From positions 1-16,041 of the forward strand of contig SYDD01000217.1 of the NCBI GenBank assembly GCA_005786775.1: a stretch of 16,041 nucleotides of DNA. Direction: 5' to 3'. The translations under genes and the position numbers were made by a program. The DNA comes from Opitutaceae bacterium (GTDB lineage Bacteria; Verrucomicrobiota; Verrucomicrobiia; Opitutales; Opitutaceae). Below the pieces are notes generated by a model. That model was not told the origin of the DNA, did no database searches, and saw nothing but the letters and a program-made list of their open reading frames with translations. The number at the start of each line of letters is the position of its first letter. Position 1 is the first letter of the stretch. Below are positions 6,672 through 13,485 of the stretch, piece after piece.

Positions 6672-8204
6672 ATGAAATCCCTGCCGCGCCCCACCTCTGT
6701 ACTCTTTGGCCTTTTGTGCGTGCTGGCGGGGCCTTCCGTGGCCGCACCGACGGCGCCGCCGGCGAAGCCGAACATCGTCTTCATCATGGCGGACGATCTG
6801 GGCTGGAAGCATCCCGGGTTCAACGGCGGTGACCCCCGGCTCACGCCCAACCTCGATCGTTTGGCGCAGGAGGGTCTCCGGCTGACGCAGTTCTATGCCC
6901 AATCGGTGTGTTCCCCGACGCGGACGGCCTTGCTGACGGGTCGCTATCCCTTCCGCACCTGGATGGATTGGCGCTCGGAGGACTTTGGCAAAGCGGAATT
7001 CCTGGAGCGGCTGGGCCTGACCCTGCCCCAGGCACCGGACGGACAGGATACCCGGCGGATCCACGGTTTGGACTCCAAGGAGCGGACCCTCGCCACCGCC
7101 CTACGGGAGGCAGGATACTACACCGCGATCACCGGCAAATGGCACCTCGGCGAATGGAAGAAGGAACACCTGCCCCTGCAACGCGGGTTCGATCACCAGT
7201 ACGGCCACTATGCGTGGGGCATTGATTATTCGAGCAAGCTGATCCTGCACCATACGCCGGCGCATTTCACGGTCTATGACTGGCACCGGAACGAGCAGCC
7301 CTTGCAGGAACAAGGGTACGTGACGGATCTGATCGCAGCCGAGGCGGAGCGGGTCATTGCGGCTCAGAATCCGGACCGGCCCTTTTTCCTCTATGTCCCC
7401 TTCACGGCGCCCCATGGCCCCCTGGATCACGCCCCCCGGTATGGGCAGGAGTTCGGCCTCCTCGGCGCGACGTTGAAAATCCTAGATGAAGGCGTGGGGC
7501 GCATCCTCACGGCCCTGGAGAGAAAAGGTCTGACCCGGAATACCCTCGTTATCTTCACGAACGACAATGGCGGCCTGACCGAGGAGAGTAATCGTCCGTT
7601 GCGGGGCAAGAAGGACACCAACTGGGAGGGCGGCATCCGGGTGCCGGCGCTCCTGCGCTGGCCGGGGGTCATTGAACCGGGCAGCACCAGCCACGGGCTG
7701 ATGCATATGACCGACTTCTATCCGACGCTGATCCAGCTGGCGGGCGGCAGTCTGGCGCAGGAGCTGCCGCTCGATGGATTCGATATGACCAGGATGCTGC
7801 TGCAACGGCAACCGAGTCCGCGGGAGGAGATCATCTTTGAGGTCGCCGGCAGCGTGAGAGTTCCCGCGATTCGCCAGGGGGATTACAAGCTGGTCGGCCA
7901 TGAGTTGTTTAACCTCGCCCTCGACCCGGGTGAAACCACGGACCTTGCCGCGTCCCACCCGCAAATCGTCGCCCGGCTCAAGGCGCGATTGAAAGCGGCC
8001 AGCAGCGAACGGCCCCCGCTGGGCGCCAAGACCGCGTTGATGGTGCCTCCGCTCCCGTACATCTATGGGGAACTCGAGAACCGGAACCCGCCCCAATGGT
8101 TGATCGAGGTGGTGGAGGCGCGTCGGCGCCAGCAGCCGCAGACCCTTCCCCCCGGCGTCACCCCCTGGCCCAAGCCGCCTCCCCCAGTGCCGCCTTTGTG
8201 GTAG
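6672..8204 (+). CDS. Secreted type I (formylglycine) sulfatase, arylsulfatase A-like
   Basis: Starting at the ATG at 6672 gives 510 aa with a signal peptide (MKSLPRPTSVLFGLLCVLAG, cleavage near residue 25). All key sulfatase sites are visible: metal-binding D41-D42 (PNIVFIMADDLGW); the signature CSPTRTALLTGR with C80, which must be oxidised to formylglycine; K156 and H158 (TGKWHLG); H248 (TAPHGPL); D298-N299 (FTNDNGG); and K313/K314 (RGKKDTNWEGG). It hydrolyses sulfate esters, probably on a polysaccharide or its fragments, in the periplasm or outside. A separate formylglycine-generating enzyme is needed and is not in this window. The open frame extends upstream to 6297, but that part overlaps the divergent receptor start and lacks coding character. 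A weak inverted repeat (8209-8217/8247-8256) follows the stop. Exact sulfate position and sugar are not predictable. Confidence 0.96.
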   Translation: MKSLPRPTSVLFGLLCVLAGPSVAAPTAPPAKPNIVFIMADDLGWKHPGFNGGDPRLTPNLDRLAQEGLRLTQFYAQSVCSPTRTALLTGRYPFRTWMDWRSEDFGKAEFLERLGLTLPQAPDGQDTRRIHGLDSKERTLATALREAGYYTAITGKWHLGEWKKEHLPLQRGFDHQYGHYAWGIDYSSKLILHHTPAHFTVYDWHRNEQPLQEQGYVTDLIAAEAERVIAAQNPDRPFFLYVPFTAPHGPLDHAPRYGQEFGLLGATLKILDEGVGRILTALERKGLTRNTLVIFTNDNGGLTEESNRPLRGKKDTNWEGGIRVPALLRWPGVIEPGSTSHGLMHMTDFYPTLIQLAGGSLAQELPLDGFDMTRMLLQRQPSPREEIIFEVAGSVRVPAIRQGDYKLVGHELFNLALDPGETTDLAASHPQIVARLKARLKAASSERPPLGAKTALMVPPLPYIYGELENRNPPQWLIEVVEARRRQQPQTLPPGVTPWPKPPPPVPPLW

Positions 8205-8318
8205 CGCGGGGCAGGCCCAAAGCCGTCAGCCGGTTACAAGCTAGGCGGCCCTGCCCTGAGGGCGGATGTTCTGCTCTCTAAACCTTGGCCCCCCTACCCG
8301 GCCTGAATATCCTGGGCA

Positions 8319-8380
8319 CCAGTGTCATCAGGAGCCGGCAACCGCATCGTGCGCTGGCCTGACCCCCTTAGGGTTCGGCC
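8319..8380 (+). repeat. Dispersed repeat, family A copy 1
   Basis: The segment with CATCAGGAGCCGGC followed by GCGCTGGCCTGACCCC aligns along about 50 bases with the elements at 9078-9135 and 14649-14702. It ends in a hairpin, GGCCTGACCC (8356-8365) / GGGTTCGGCC (8371-8380), with 8 of 10 pairs and loop CCTTA. It lies upstream of the RelB/RelE-like pair. Confidence 0.6.
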
Positions 8381-8477
8381 GCGCCACGCGGGCTCGAATC
8401 CAGGTTTTACCCGCGACGGCCGGACTTTTACGGAAACCGCACTTGTTCTCATTCCCGGTGCGGCTAATCTCCGCCCT

Positions 8478-8666
8478 ATGACCAAAGTCCAGGCCATCGA
8501 GAACGCCATCAAGCAACTGACCCCGGATGAAGTCCGGCAGGTGCGCGCGTGGCTCGATGACTTCCTCGAGGATCAACTCGAACTCACCGACGAGTTCAGG
8601 GCCAAGATCGAACGTTCCCAACAGGCGATGCTAGCGGGCGAACGCCCCCGGGTGAGCCAACCCTAG
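8478..8666 (+). CDS. Small RelB-like antitoxin candidate
   Basis: The ATG at 8478 gives 62 aa: MTKVQAIENAIKQLTPDEVR, then a helix AWLDDFLEDQLELTDEFRAK, ending SQQAMLAGERPRVSQP. Its size, helical acidic body and closing 'A(x)GE' with a short tail match the many short RelB/StbD-like antitoxins that sit directly upstream of RelE/ParE toxins. I infer the role chiefly from its position 33 bases before the toxin gene. It would bind and neutralise the toxin, and the complex may repress the promoter. The frame is open upstream to 8322, but that part runs through the family A repeat and is probably not translated. No Shine-Dalgarno sequence is seen. Confidence 0.72.
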   Translation: MTKVQAIENAIKQLTPDEVRQVRAWLDDFLEDQLELTDEFRAKIERSQQAMLAGERPRVSQP

Positions 8667-8699
8667 GTCAAGCAGACGTTTCCTTCCGCCCCAGCCGGG

Positions 8700-8960
8700 A
8701 TGAGCCGCGCGCAGCAGGTTTACCAGCGGGATTTCGATGCGGATTTTCTCCGGCTGCCACCGGAGCTGAGAAAGCGCCTGCAGGACGCCCTCGATGCGAT
8801 GGGGAAGGATCTTCGTGCCGACCCGCATCATCGCCTGACCGGAGTCCAAGCGTTTCGAATGCGAGTGGGGGATTACCGCGTCATCTACGATTTCGACGCT
8901 GCCAAAAACGAGATCCAACTTCTTGCCGTCGGCCATCGACGCGAGATCTACCGGGGCTGA
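8700..8960 (+). CDS. RelE/ParE-superfamily toxin
   Basis: This 86-aa protein has the RelE/ParE fold pattern: an N-terminal strand (QVYQRDFDADFLRL), two helices (PPELRKRLQDALDAMGKDL), DPHHRLTGVQAFRMRVGDYR, then VIYDFDAAKNEIQLLAVGHRREIY. Basic and aromatic residues R53, R55, R60, H79, R80/R81 and Y84 correspond to the RNA-binding and cleaving surface of RelE-type mRNA interferases, so ribosome-dependent mRNA cleavage is more likely than gyrase poisoning. It follows the antitoxin with a 33-base gap and no overlap. The pair is bracketed by family A repeats at 8319 and 9078. Confidence 0.88.
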   Translation: MSRAQQVYQRDFDADFLRLPPELRKRLQDALDAMGKDLRADPHHRLTGVQAFRMRVGDYRVIYDFDAAKNEIQLLAVGHRREIYRG

Positions 8961-9272
8961 ACCGCAGGCCGAAGGGATGATCGGCGGGATCGGACGCGAT
9001 CCGTTTCAGTCTGATGCAGATCCGATCAGAACTTGAGCGGGTCGCCGGCAGTTGACCGTTGTAAACCTCAAGCCACTGCGCTCCCAGAGCCAGAAGGAGC
9101 CGGTCGATGCACCCTGCACTGGCCGGACCCCTTGGATTCTCGGTTGAAACGTTGTGCCGGCGGCGCGGAACATAGGGCGGTCCTCCGAACGAAAGTTCGG
9201 GTGCAATCAGCGGACCAACCCCTCGCGTGGCATCCCCATTTGACCGCCAAGGGTAAACGACGACTATCCGCG
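8961..9272. other. Gene-free stretch between toxin gene and CIA30 gene
   Basis: No gene is supported in these 312 bases. They hold the family A repeat copy 2 (9078-9135). One plus-strand frame stays open from 9033 into the CIA30 gene, but its upstream part simply translates the repeat and has no signal-peptide start, so I exclude it. Confidence 0.6.
9078..9135 (+). repeat. Dispersed repeat, family A copy 2
   Basis: GCGCTCC (9078-9084), GGAGCCGG, then TGCACCCTGCACTGGCC (9108-9124) and GGACCCC. The 17-base block is identical to 14678-14694. The core here has one mismatch (GGCCGGACCCC for GGCCTGACCCC). Orientation is the same as the other two copies. Confidence 0.65.
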
Positions 9273-9881
9273 ATGTTGCCCGAAGGACGCTCATTCGCCC
9301 CGCGTTGGCCTTGGCTGCTCCTGGCGCCGCTGATCGTCAGCCTCTTGCCGCCGGCTTCCGGCGCGATCCGGACGGACGGCTCCCCCGGCACCTTGCTGTT
9401 CCAATTTTCCGGGTCGGCCGGTGACGGCGCCTGGGGCGCCGTGAACGACGGCGTGATGGGCGGCGTCTCCCGCGGTGGCGCGACCATCATCGATGGCGTC
9501 CTGCACTTCCGCGGGGTGCTTTCCCTGGAGAATAACGGCGGGTTCTCTTCGGTCCGATCCTCCGGCCCGGCCCGCGACCTGAGCCCGGCGACGGCGATTG
9601 TGCTGCGCGTGCGGGGCGACGGTCGGACCTACCGCCTGCAACTCGCGACCGACGCCTCGTTCCGCGGGGCCCGCATCTCCTACCAGGCGCCCTTCGCGAC
9701 CCGGCGCGGGGAATGGATCGAGGTCACGGTGCCGCTCGACTCCCTAGAACCCCGGTTCCGGGGGCAGCGGCTGCGCGGACCACCGCTGGATCGCTCGCGG
9801 ATCGAGGAGTTCGGCCTCTCGCTGTCGGACGGTAACCCGGGGCCCTTCGCGCTCGAGGTCGATTGGATCCGGTCCCGTTGA
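9273..9881 (+). CDS. Secreted CIA30-domain protein
   Basis: The ATG at 9273 gives 202 aa with a signal peptide (FAPRWPWLLLAPLIVSLLPP, cleavage near the Ala-Ser-Gly-Ala at about 30). The rest is one CIA30 domain (complex I intermediate-associated protein 30 family, a galactose-binding-like beta-sandwich). The hallmark motifs are present in order: WGAVNDGVMGGVSRG, LHFRGVLSLENNGGFSSVRS, LRVRGDGRTYRLQLATD, WIEVTVPLDSLEPRFRGQ and IEEFGLSLSDGNPGPFALEV. In mitochondria the family helps assemble complex I. Bacterial secreted members have no settled role and may bind carbohydrate. It seems to be a single-gene unit, with no clear Shine-Dalgarno sequence. Confidence 0.9.
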   Translation: MLPEGRSFAPRWPWLLLAPLIVSLLPPASGAIRTDGSPGTLLFQFSGSAGDGAWGAVNDGVMGGVSRGGATIIDGVLHFRGVLSLENNGGFSSVRSSGPARDLSPATAIVLRVRGDGRTYRLQLATDASFRGARISYQAPFATRRGEWIEVTVPLDSLEPRFRGQRLRGPPLDRSRIEEFGLSLSDGNPGPFALEVDWIRSR

Positions 9882-9993
9882 CCGGTCGCGCGTCAGCAAC
9901 CCGCAGGGGTCCGCCCCGGCCGCTCAGCGACTGGGGCAGGACTGGCGGGAGACTGGGCCAGGTAGGGAAGGACGGGAAGGCGGTGAACCGGGC

Positions 9994-10476
9994 TCAGATC
10001 CGCAACGCCTTCGTCCACGGGGGTGGGGCGTTACCGGACGGGGCGGGGGCGCCCGCGCTTTCCTGCACCTGGTTTCCGGCCTGCAGGGCGGCCTCGACGA
10101 GGCGGAGGAGGGTGCGGCCAAGGTCCTCCTCGGAAAGGGCGGGGCCGGCCAAGGAGGCAAGCGCGACCAGGCGATCGGAACCATCGATCTGGCCAAGGCC
10201 GACACTGAAGCCGTCGCTGGACATCAGGCCCACGTTCAGACGCGCGACGAGTCTCCACTGTTCGGGGGCCTGGGGAACCTCGGCGAGGATCTCGACGTAG
10301 GCGAACAGCCGGTCGGAGGCGGGAGCGTATTCGAGTTCGAGGCGGGCGCCGGAGGCGAGCCGGACGGCGGCGGCACCCTGGTCGTCGAGCTGGAAGAAAG
10401 GCATGCTCGCGGCCGCGCCGAAGGCTTGGACGATCGGACGGAGGCGCTCAAGGGACTGGCCAGGTACGGGGTTCAT
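9994..10476 (-). CDS. CesT/Tir-family type III secretion chaperone
   Basis: This 160-aa acidic cytoplasmic protein shows the CesT-type layout. An N-terminal helix (SLERLRPIVQAFGA) leads to strands FFQLDDQGAAAVRL, ARLELEYAPASDRLFAYVEI and LAEVPQ. A helix WRLVARLNVGLM follows, then strand FSVGLGQIDGSDRLVALASL and the last helix LSEEDLGRTLLRLVEAALQAGNQVQ. About 25 residues of Pro/Ala-rich tail follow. This alternation, with 'LELEY...DRLFAYVEI..VP' and 'SDRLVALASL..LSEEDL...L..LVE', is typical of class I effector chaperones, which dimerise and hold an effector's N-terminal region unfolded for export. The gene follows the OTU-like gene by 153 bases on the same strand, the usual position for a dedicated chaperone. 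I recognise the fold pattern rather than a specific orthologue. No export apparatus gene is in the window. Confidence 0.78.
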   Translation of the reverse strand: MNPVPGQSLERLRPIVQAFGAAASMPFFQLDDQGAAAVRLASGARLELEYAPASDRLFAYVEILAEVPQAPEQWRLVARLNVGLMSSDGFSVGLGQIDGSDRLVALASLAGPALSEEDLGRTLLRLVEAALQAGNQVQESAGAPAPSGNAPPPWTKALRI

Positions 10477-10629
10477 CAGGAAAACGGGGTGGCGGACGGG
10501 TGGAAAGTCCGGCTGAGCACCACGACTCGGCCGGGGCAGGACAAACGGAATGAGGGTGGCCTAGCCCGTTCGGGTGATGGCGACGGGCCCAACCGGCGCC
10601 GCCCGCATCCACCCGTCGGCCCGAGGACT

Positions 10630-12252
10630 TTACTGCGTGTTCGTGGCCAGCGGTGGCTGGTCCATCACCTGATTCAGGGCGACCGCCGGGGTTTGGCCGT
10701 CGGCGATGAGTTGGCGGTAAAGGGCTTTGCTCGCCTCGGGGAAGCCGGCCAAGACTTCGGGGAGATCATTCTGCGTCGCCGCGGTCGTCGGTCGGTTCGC
10801 GGGGGTGGCAGACTCGAGCTGGTTCAGAACCTGATCCAGTGCGACCGCCGGACTTTGGCCATCGGCGATCAGTTGACGGTAGAGCGCCTTACTCGCCGCG
10901 GGGAAGTCGGCCAACGGGTCCGGGAGGTCCGTCGATGACTCGGGGCGCTGCTGGACGTCCGCCACGCTCTGCCAGTGCTGGTCGCCCGTGTGGTAGAGGG
11001 TTATGGCGGGCGGATTCCCATTCCGAAGCCGGGCCAGCCCGGCTGCCGCCGGCGAGTCAAAGCTCTCGGTGCGCCCCATATCGTCGGGATGATAGACCTG
11101 CACGCCATCGATGCTGCTGGCCACCGCAACCGGCCGGCCCGTCTGCAGTGCCAGGAGGCGTGCATGCCCCTTTTCGCCCCAGATGTCGCTATCGCCGCCG
11201 TCCGGCAAATCGATGCCCGCGTTCAGCACGTTGCGCAGCCTGGTCAGCTCAGTCGCGATCCCCGCCGGATCGGTCTGATCGGTGACCCATCGCTGCTGCG
11301 CCGGCGAGAGACGATCCAATTGGCCAAGTAGGCTCTGGCGCACCGCCTGCTGGGGGAGGTGTCCCTCGGGACGGACTCCGTTCAGCTGATGGGCCATCGA
11401 ATGAAACATGCAGTGGCCGCCACCGCCGGCCTCGAAGGGCCGCAAGCCTTGGGCGGCCAGAAGGTGATCGAAGGCGGCCTTCCTCTGCTGCTGGGCGGCA
11501 CTCCGGGCTGCGCTGGTTGCCTCGTTCCACTGCCTTTGGACCTTTTGGGTCAACTGCTGTAGTTCACTCGGGGGCAATTGGGAGTTGCGGAGTCTGTTCT
11601 GCAGTTTGGACAACTCATCAGAAGTGGATTGCGCGGTGGGCTGATACTTGCCCGCGAGATCCCGGGCCTCCTGCGCGGTGATCGAGGCTACCGGGGCTGC
11701 TTTAGGCTGGGGGGGAAAGACGATGGCGAGGGCCTCGTCGTGGGAGAGCGTCGGGTCGTCCTGACGCAGCTTGAAGTAGAGCGCCTGATCCCGCGGCGAA
11801 TAATCCGCCACATTCGCGCGATCTTCCGCCGTGACGGGAATCTGGGGCCGCCCCGGGTCGGCCGCGCCCTGCGCGATGGCCTGCTGATGGTTCTCCAGTT
11901 GCCGGGCGCCCATCCGGCTCAGGGCCTCGCTGCCGGCGAAACTCTCGGTGGTGCTGCCTCGGCGGACCGCGGCGGCCGGGTCGGACGAAGTCTGGCTGAG
12001 GCGCGAGGGGGTGGCCGGTTGCGCTCCCTGTCCGAGCTTGCCCAGCGCGTGCCGGTAGGCGGAAACGGCGAGATCGATCACGCCTCCCACGACCGTGACC
12101 CAGGCGAGGATCCGCAGCGCCAGGAGCGGTTTGTTCGTCGCGGACAGGTTCCGCCACGATTGCTTGAAGGCCTCCCCAAAGCTGGTCGGTGCGTTCGCTT
12201 CGGCCCGAAGGGGCGCCACAGGCGGGGGCGTCTTTCCGATGGTGTTGGACAT
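10630..12252 (-). CDS. OTU-like cysteine protease, candidate type III effector with C-terminal repeats
   Basis: This is a 540-aa protein. Residues 1-40 are polar and Ser/Ala/Pro-rich, as in type III export signals. Residues 43-66 (LLALRILAWVTVVGGVIDLA) are a hydrophobic, membrane-span-like helix. Residues 70-145 are low complexity and 190-265 are Gln-rich helices. Residues 268-435 resemble an OTU protease: candidate nucleophile C281 in GGGGHCMFHSMAHQL, then DIWGEKGHARLLALQTGRPV (356-375) and ITLYHTGDQHWQSV, with H426 as candidate base. The usual Asp three residues before the Cys is absent (G278; E274 is nearby) and the position two after the His is Gln428, so the third catalytic residue is uncertain. 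Two 37-residue repeats follow at 442-478 and 496-532. OTU enzymes cleave ubiquitin chains. With a CesT-type chaperone next door, I infer a secreted effector acting in a eukaryotic host or predator cell. No Shine-Dalgarno sequence precedes the ATG. Confidence 0.75.
   Translation of the reverse strand: MSNTIGKTPPPVAPLRAEANAPTSFGEAFKQSWRNLSATNKPLLALRILAWVTVVGGVIDLAVSAYRHALGKLGQGAQPATPSRLSQTSSDPAAAVRRGSTTESFAGSEALSRMGARQLENHQQAIAQGAADPGRPQIPVTAEDRANVADYSPRDQALYFKLRQDDPTLSHDEALAIVFPPQPKAAPVASITAQEARDLAGKYQPTAQSTSDELSKLQNRLRNSQLPPSELQQLTQKVQRQWNEATSAARSAAQQQRKAAFDHLLAAQGLRPFEAGGGGHCMFHSMAHQLNGVRPEGHLPQQAVRQSLLGQLDRLSPAQQRWVTDQTDPAGIATELTRLRNVLNAGIDLPDGGDSDIWGEKGHARLLALQTGRPVAVASSIDGVQVYHPDDMGRTESFDSPAAAGLARLRNGNPPAITLYHTGDQHWQSVADVQQRPESSTDLPDPLADFPAASKALYRQLIADGQSPAVALDQVLNQLESATPANRPTTAATQNDLPEVLAGFPEASKALYRQLIADGQTPAVALNQVMDQPPLATNTQ
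10657..10929 (-). repeat. Two tandem in-gene repeats (162-base period)
   Basis: Bases 10819-10929 and 10657-10767 encode residues 442-478 and 496-532 of the OTU-like protein. The two 37-residue units are identical at 29 positions and share the exact block SKALYRQLIADGQ followed by (S/T)PAVAL. DNA identity is also high, so the duplication is recent or kept alike by recombination. The period is 54 codons including a less conserved linker. Confidence 0.9.
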
Positions 12253-12642
12253 GGCTGGGAGGGGAAAGGGGGGATGGGGCTCGGCTCCCGTGGGCGTTCA
12301 GCGAGGGGGAGGCCGGAGCTCAGGATTCAGGGCGGGCGGGATGGGACCAAGGGAATGGTTAGGCGGGGACAGGAAGGGGATCCCGCGCGGTCGGGAACAA
12401 ACGCAATCGGGTCGAGTTGACCCATTCGGGTGAGGAACGGGCGTGGATTTGCGGGAGCGTGCCCTTATGCGCCGGACTGCGCCCCACGCGCCCCTGATCG
12501 CGTCCCCGGCGTCGAGGGGCGCCAGCCCGAGCCCCGCGACAGCCTGAACCCCGCAGGTTGGCACGCCCCGAAGAATCGACCAGTTCCCCTTGTATTGGCC
12601 GCGCGACTGGGGAACCTTGGCGAACAAAGAGACCCTTCGTTC
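12253..12642. promoter_or_regulatory. Divergent region between OTU-like gene and prohibitin operon
   Basis: These 390 bases separate two divergent transcription units and should hold promoters for both. A 5-5-5 inverted repeat GGGTC-GAGTT-GACCC is at 12409-12423. A TTGACC (12417-12422) resembles a -35 box, but no -10 lies at 17 bases, so I do not call a promoter. The plus-strand frame is open from 12430 without coding character before the first membrane segment. Nothing else is recognised. Confidence 0.35.
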
Positions 12643-13485
12643 GTGAATCCAAAAACCGTGGCAGGCCTCATCACTGGTGCGCTGGTGATCTTCATTCTGG
12701 TGCTCGGCGGCTCCTCGGCCACCTATGTGGTCGAGCCGGGGCACCGTGGGGTCGAGGTGATGCTCGGCCGGGTGTCGCCCGGCTTCAAACCGGAGGGCTT
12801 CGGGCTGAAGCTGCCCTTTGTGACGCGCATCGCACCGATGCTGATCCGGCAACAGACCTCGAAGATGACGGTGGACTGCTATTCCTCGGACCTGCAGCAG
12901 GTGAAGATGTCGGTACGGCTGCTCTATCGGGTGCCGGAGGCCTCGGTGGTGACGGTCTTCCGCGACTATGCCGGCAGCCCCTTCGACTCGCTGATCCGCC
13001 CCCGGATCGCGGAAGCGATCAATGAGGTCACGGCGTTGCGCACGGCGGAGGTGATCGTGCAGAAGCGCGAGGAGGTGAAGAGCCTCGCGGTCGAGAGCGC
13101 CCGCCGGAAGATCGGCCCGATCCTCACCATCGAGGATCTGGTGATCGAGGACATCAACCTGACCTCGGCGCTGGAGAATGCCATCGAGGCCAAGATGGTG
13201 CAGGAGCAGGAGGCGGCGCGGGCGCGGTTCGCGCAGCAGCAGGCCCAGACCGAGGCCAATACCGCCATCATCAAGGCCCGGGGCGAGGCGGAGTCCATCA
13301 CCCTGCGCGGGCGGGCGCTGCGGGAAAACCCGGGCGTGCTCGACCTGCAAATCATCGAACACTGGGACGGCGTGGCGCCGCAGGTGGTCGGACCCGGCGT
13401 GTCCGGGGCCAATATGCTGCTGCCGCTGGGGGAACTGGCCGCCGACGGGGCCGCGCCCGCCGCGGCGAAGGGAGGTGCCCGATGA
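12643..13485 (+). CDS. Prohibitin/SPFH-domain membrane protein, first of tandem pair
   Basis: I choose the GTG at 12643 (280 aa) because the membrane anchor starts right after it (VNPKTVAGLITGALVIFILV, span about 5-22). An upstream ATG at 12430 would add 71 residues of Pro/Arg-rich sequence unlike the family. The SPFH/prohibitin domain follows: YVVEPGHRGVEVMLGRV, PEGFGLKLPFVTRI, CYSSDLQQVKM (79-89) and LYRVPEASVVTVFRDYAG. A charged coiled coil (about 130-220, with KMVQEQEAARARFAQQQAQ) leads to an Ala-rich end. Prohibitins form large ring assemblies on membranes and often control the FtsH/AAA protease or membrane organisation. It is the first gene of a three-gene operon and its stop overlaps the next start (ATGA). 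The start codon is the least certain part. Confidence 0.85.
   Translation: MNPKTVAGLITGALVIFILVLGGSSATYVVEPGHRGVEVMLGRVSPGFKPEGFGLKLPFVTRIAPMLIRQQTSKMTVDCYSSDLQQVKMSVRLLYRVPEASVVTVFRDYAGSPFDSLIRPRIAEAINEVTALRTAEVIVQKREEVKSLAVESARRKIGPILTIEDLVIEDINLTSALENAIEAKMVQEQEAARARFAQQQAQTEANTAIIKARGEAESITLRGRALRENPGVLDLQIIEHWDGVAPQVVGPGVSGANMLLPLGELAADGAAPAAAKGGAR

Noticed and set aside
4840..6675. 611-codon open frame on the plus strand
   Set aside because: It is fully antisense to the TonB-dependent receptor and has no recognisable domain.
8385..8420. Possible tRNA T-arm (GGCTCGAATCC)
   Set aside because: The flanking bases do not pair as a T-stem, and no acceptor, D or anticodon arms are found at the right distances.
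12417..12449. Sigma-70-like promoter (TTGACC with TGGATT)
   Set aside because: The spacer is 21 bases and the -10 match is poor.
12430..12642. N-terminal extension of the first prohibitin-like protein to the ATG at 12430
   Set aside because: The residues are unlike the SPFH family and the membrane anchor would no longer be N-terminal. The GTG at 12643 is preferred, though not proven.
12298..13362. 354-codon open frame on the minus strand
   Set aside because: It is antisense to the first prohibitin-like gene and rich in His, Arg and Leu from shadow codons.
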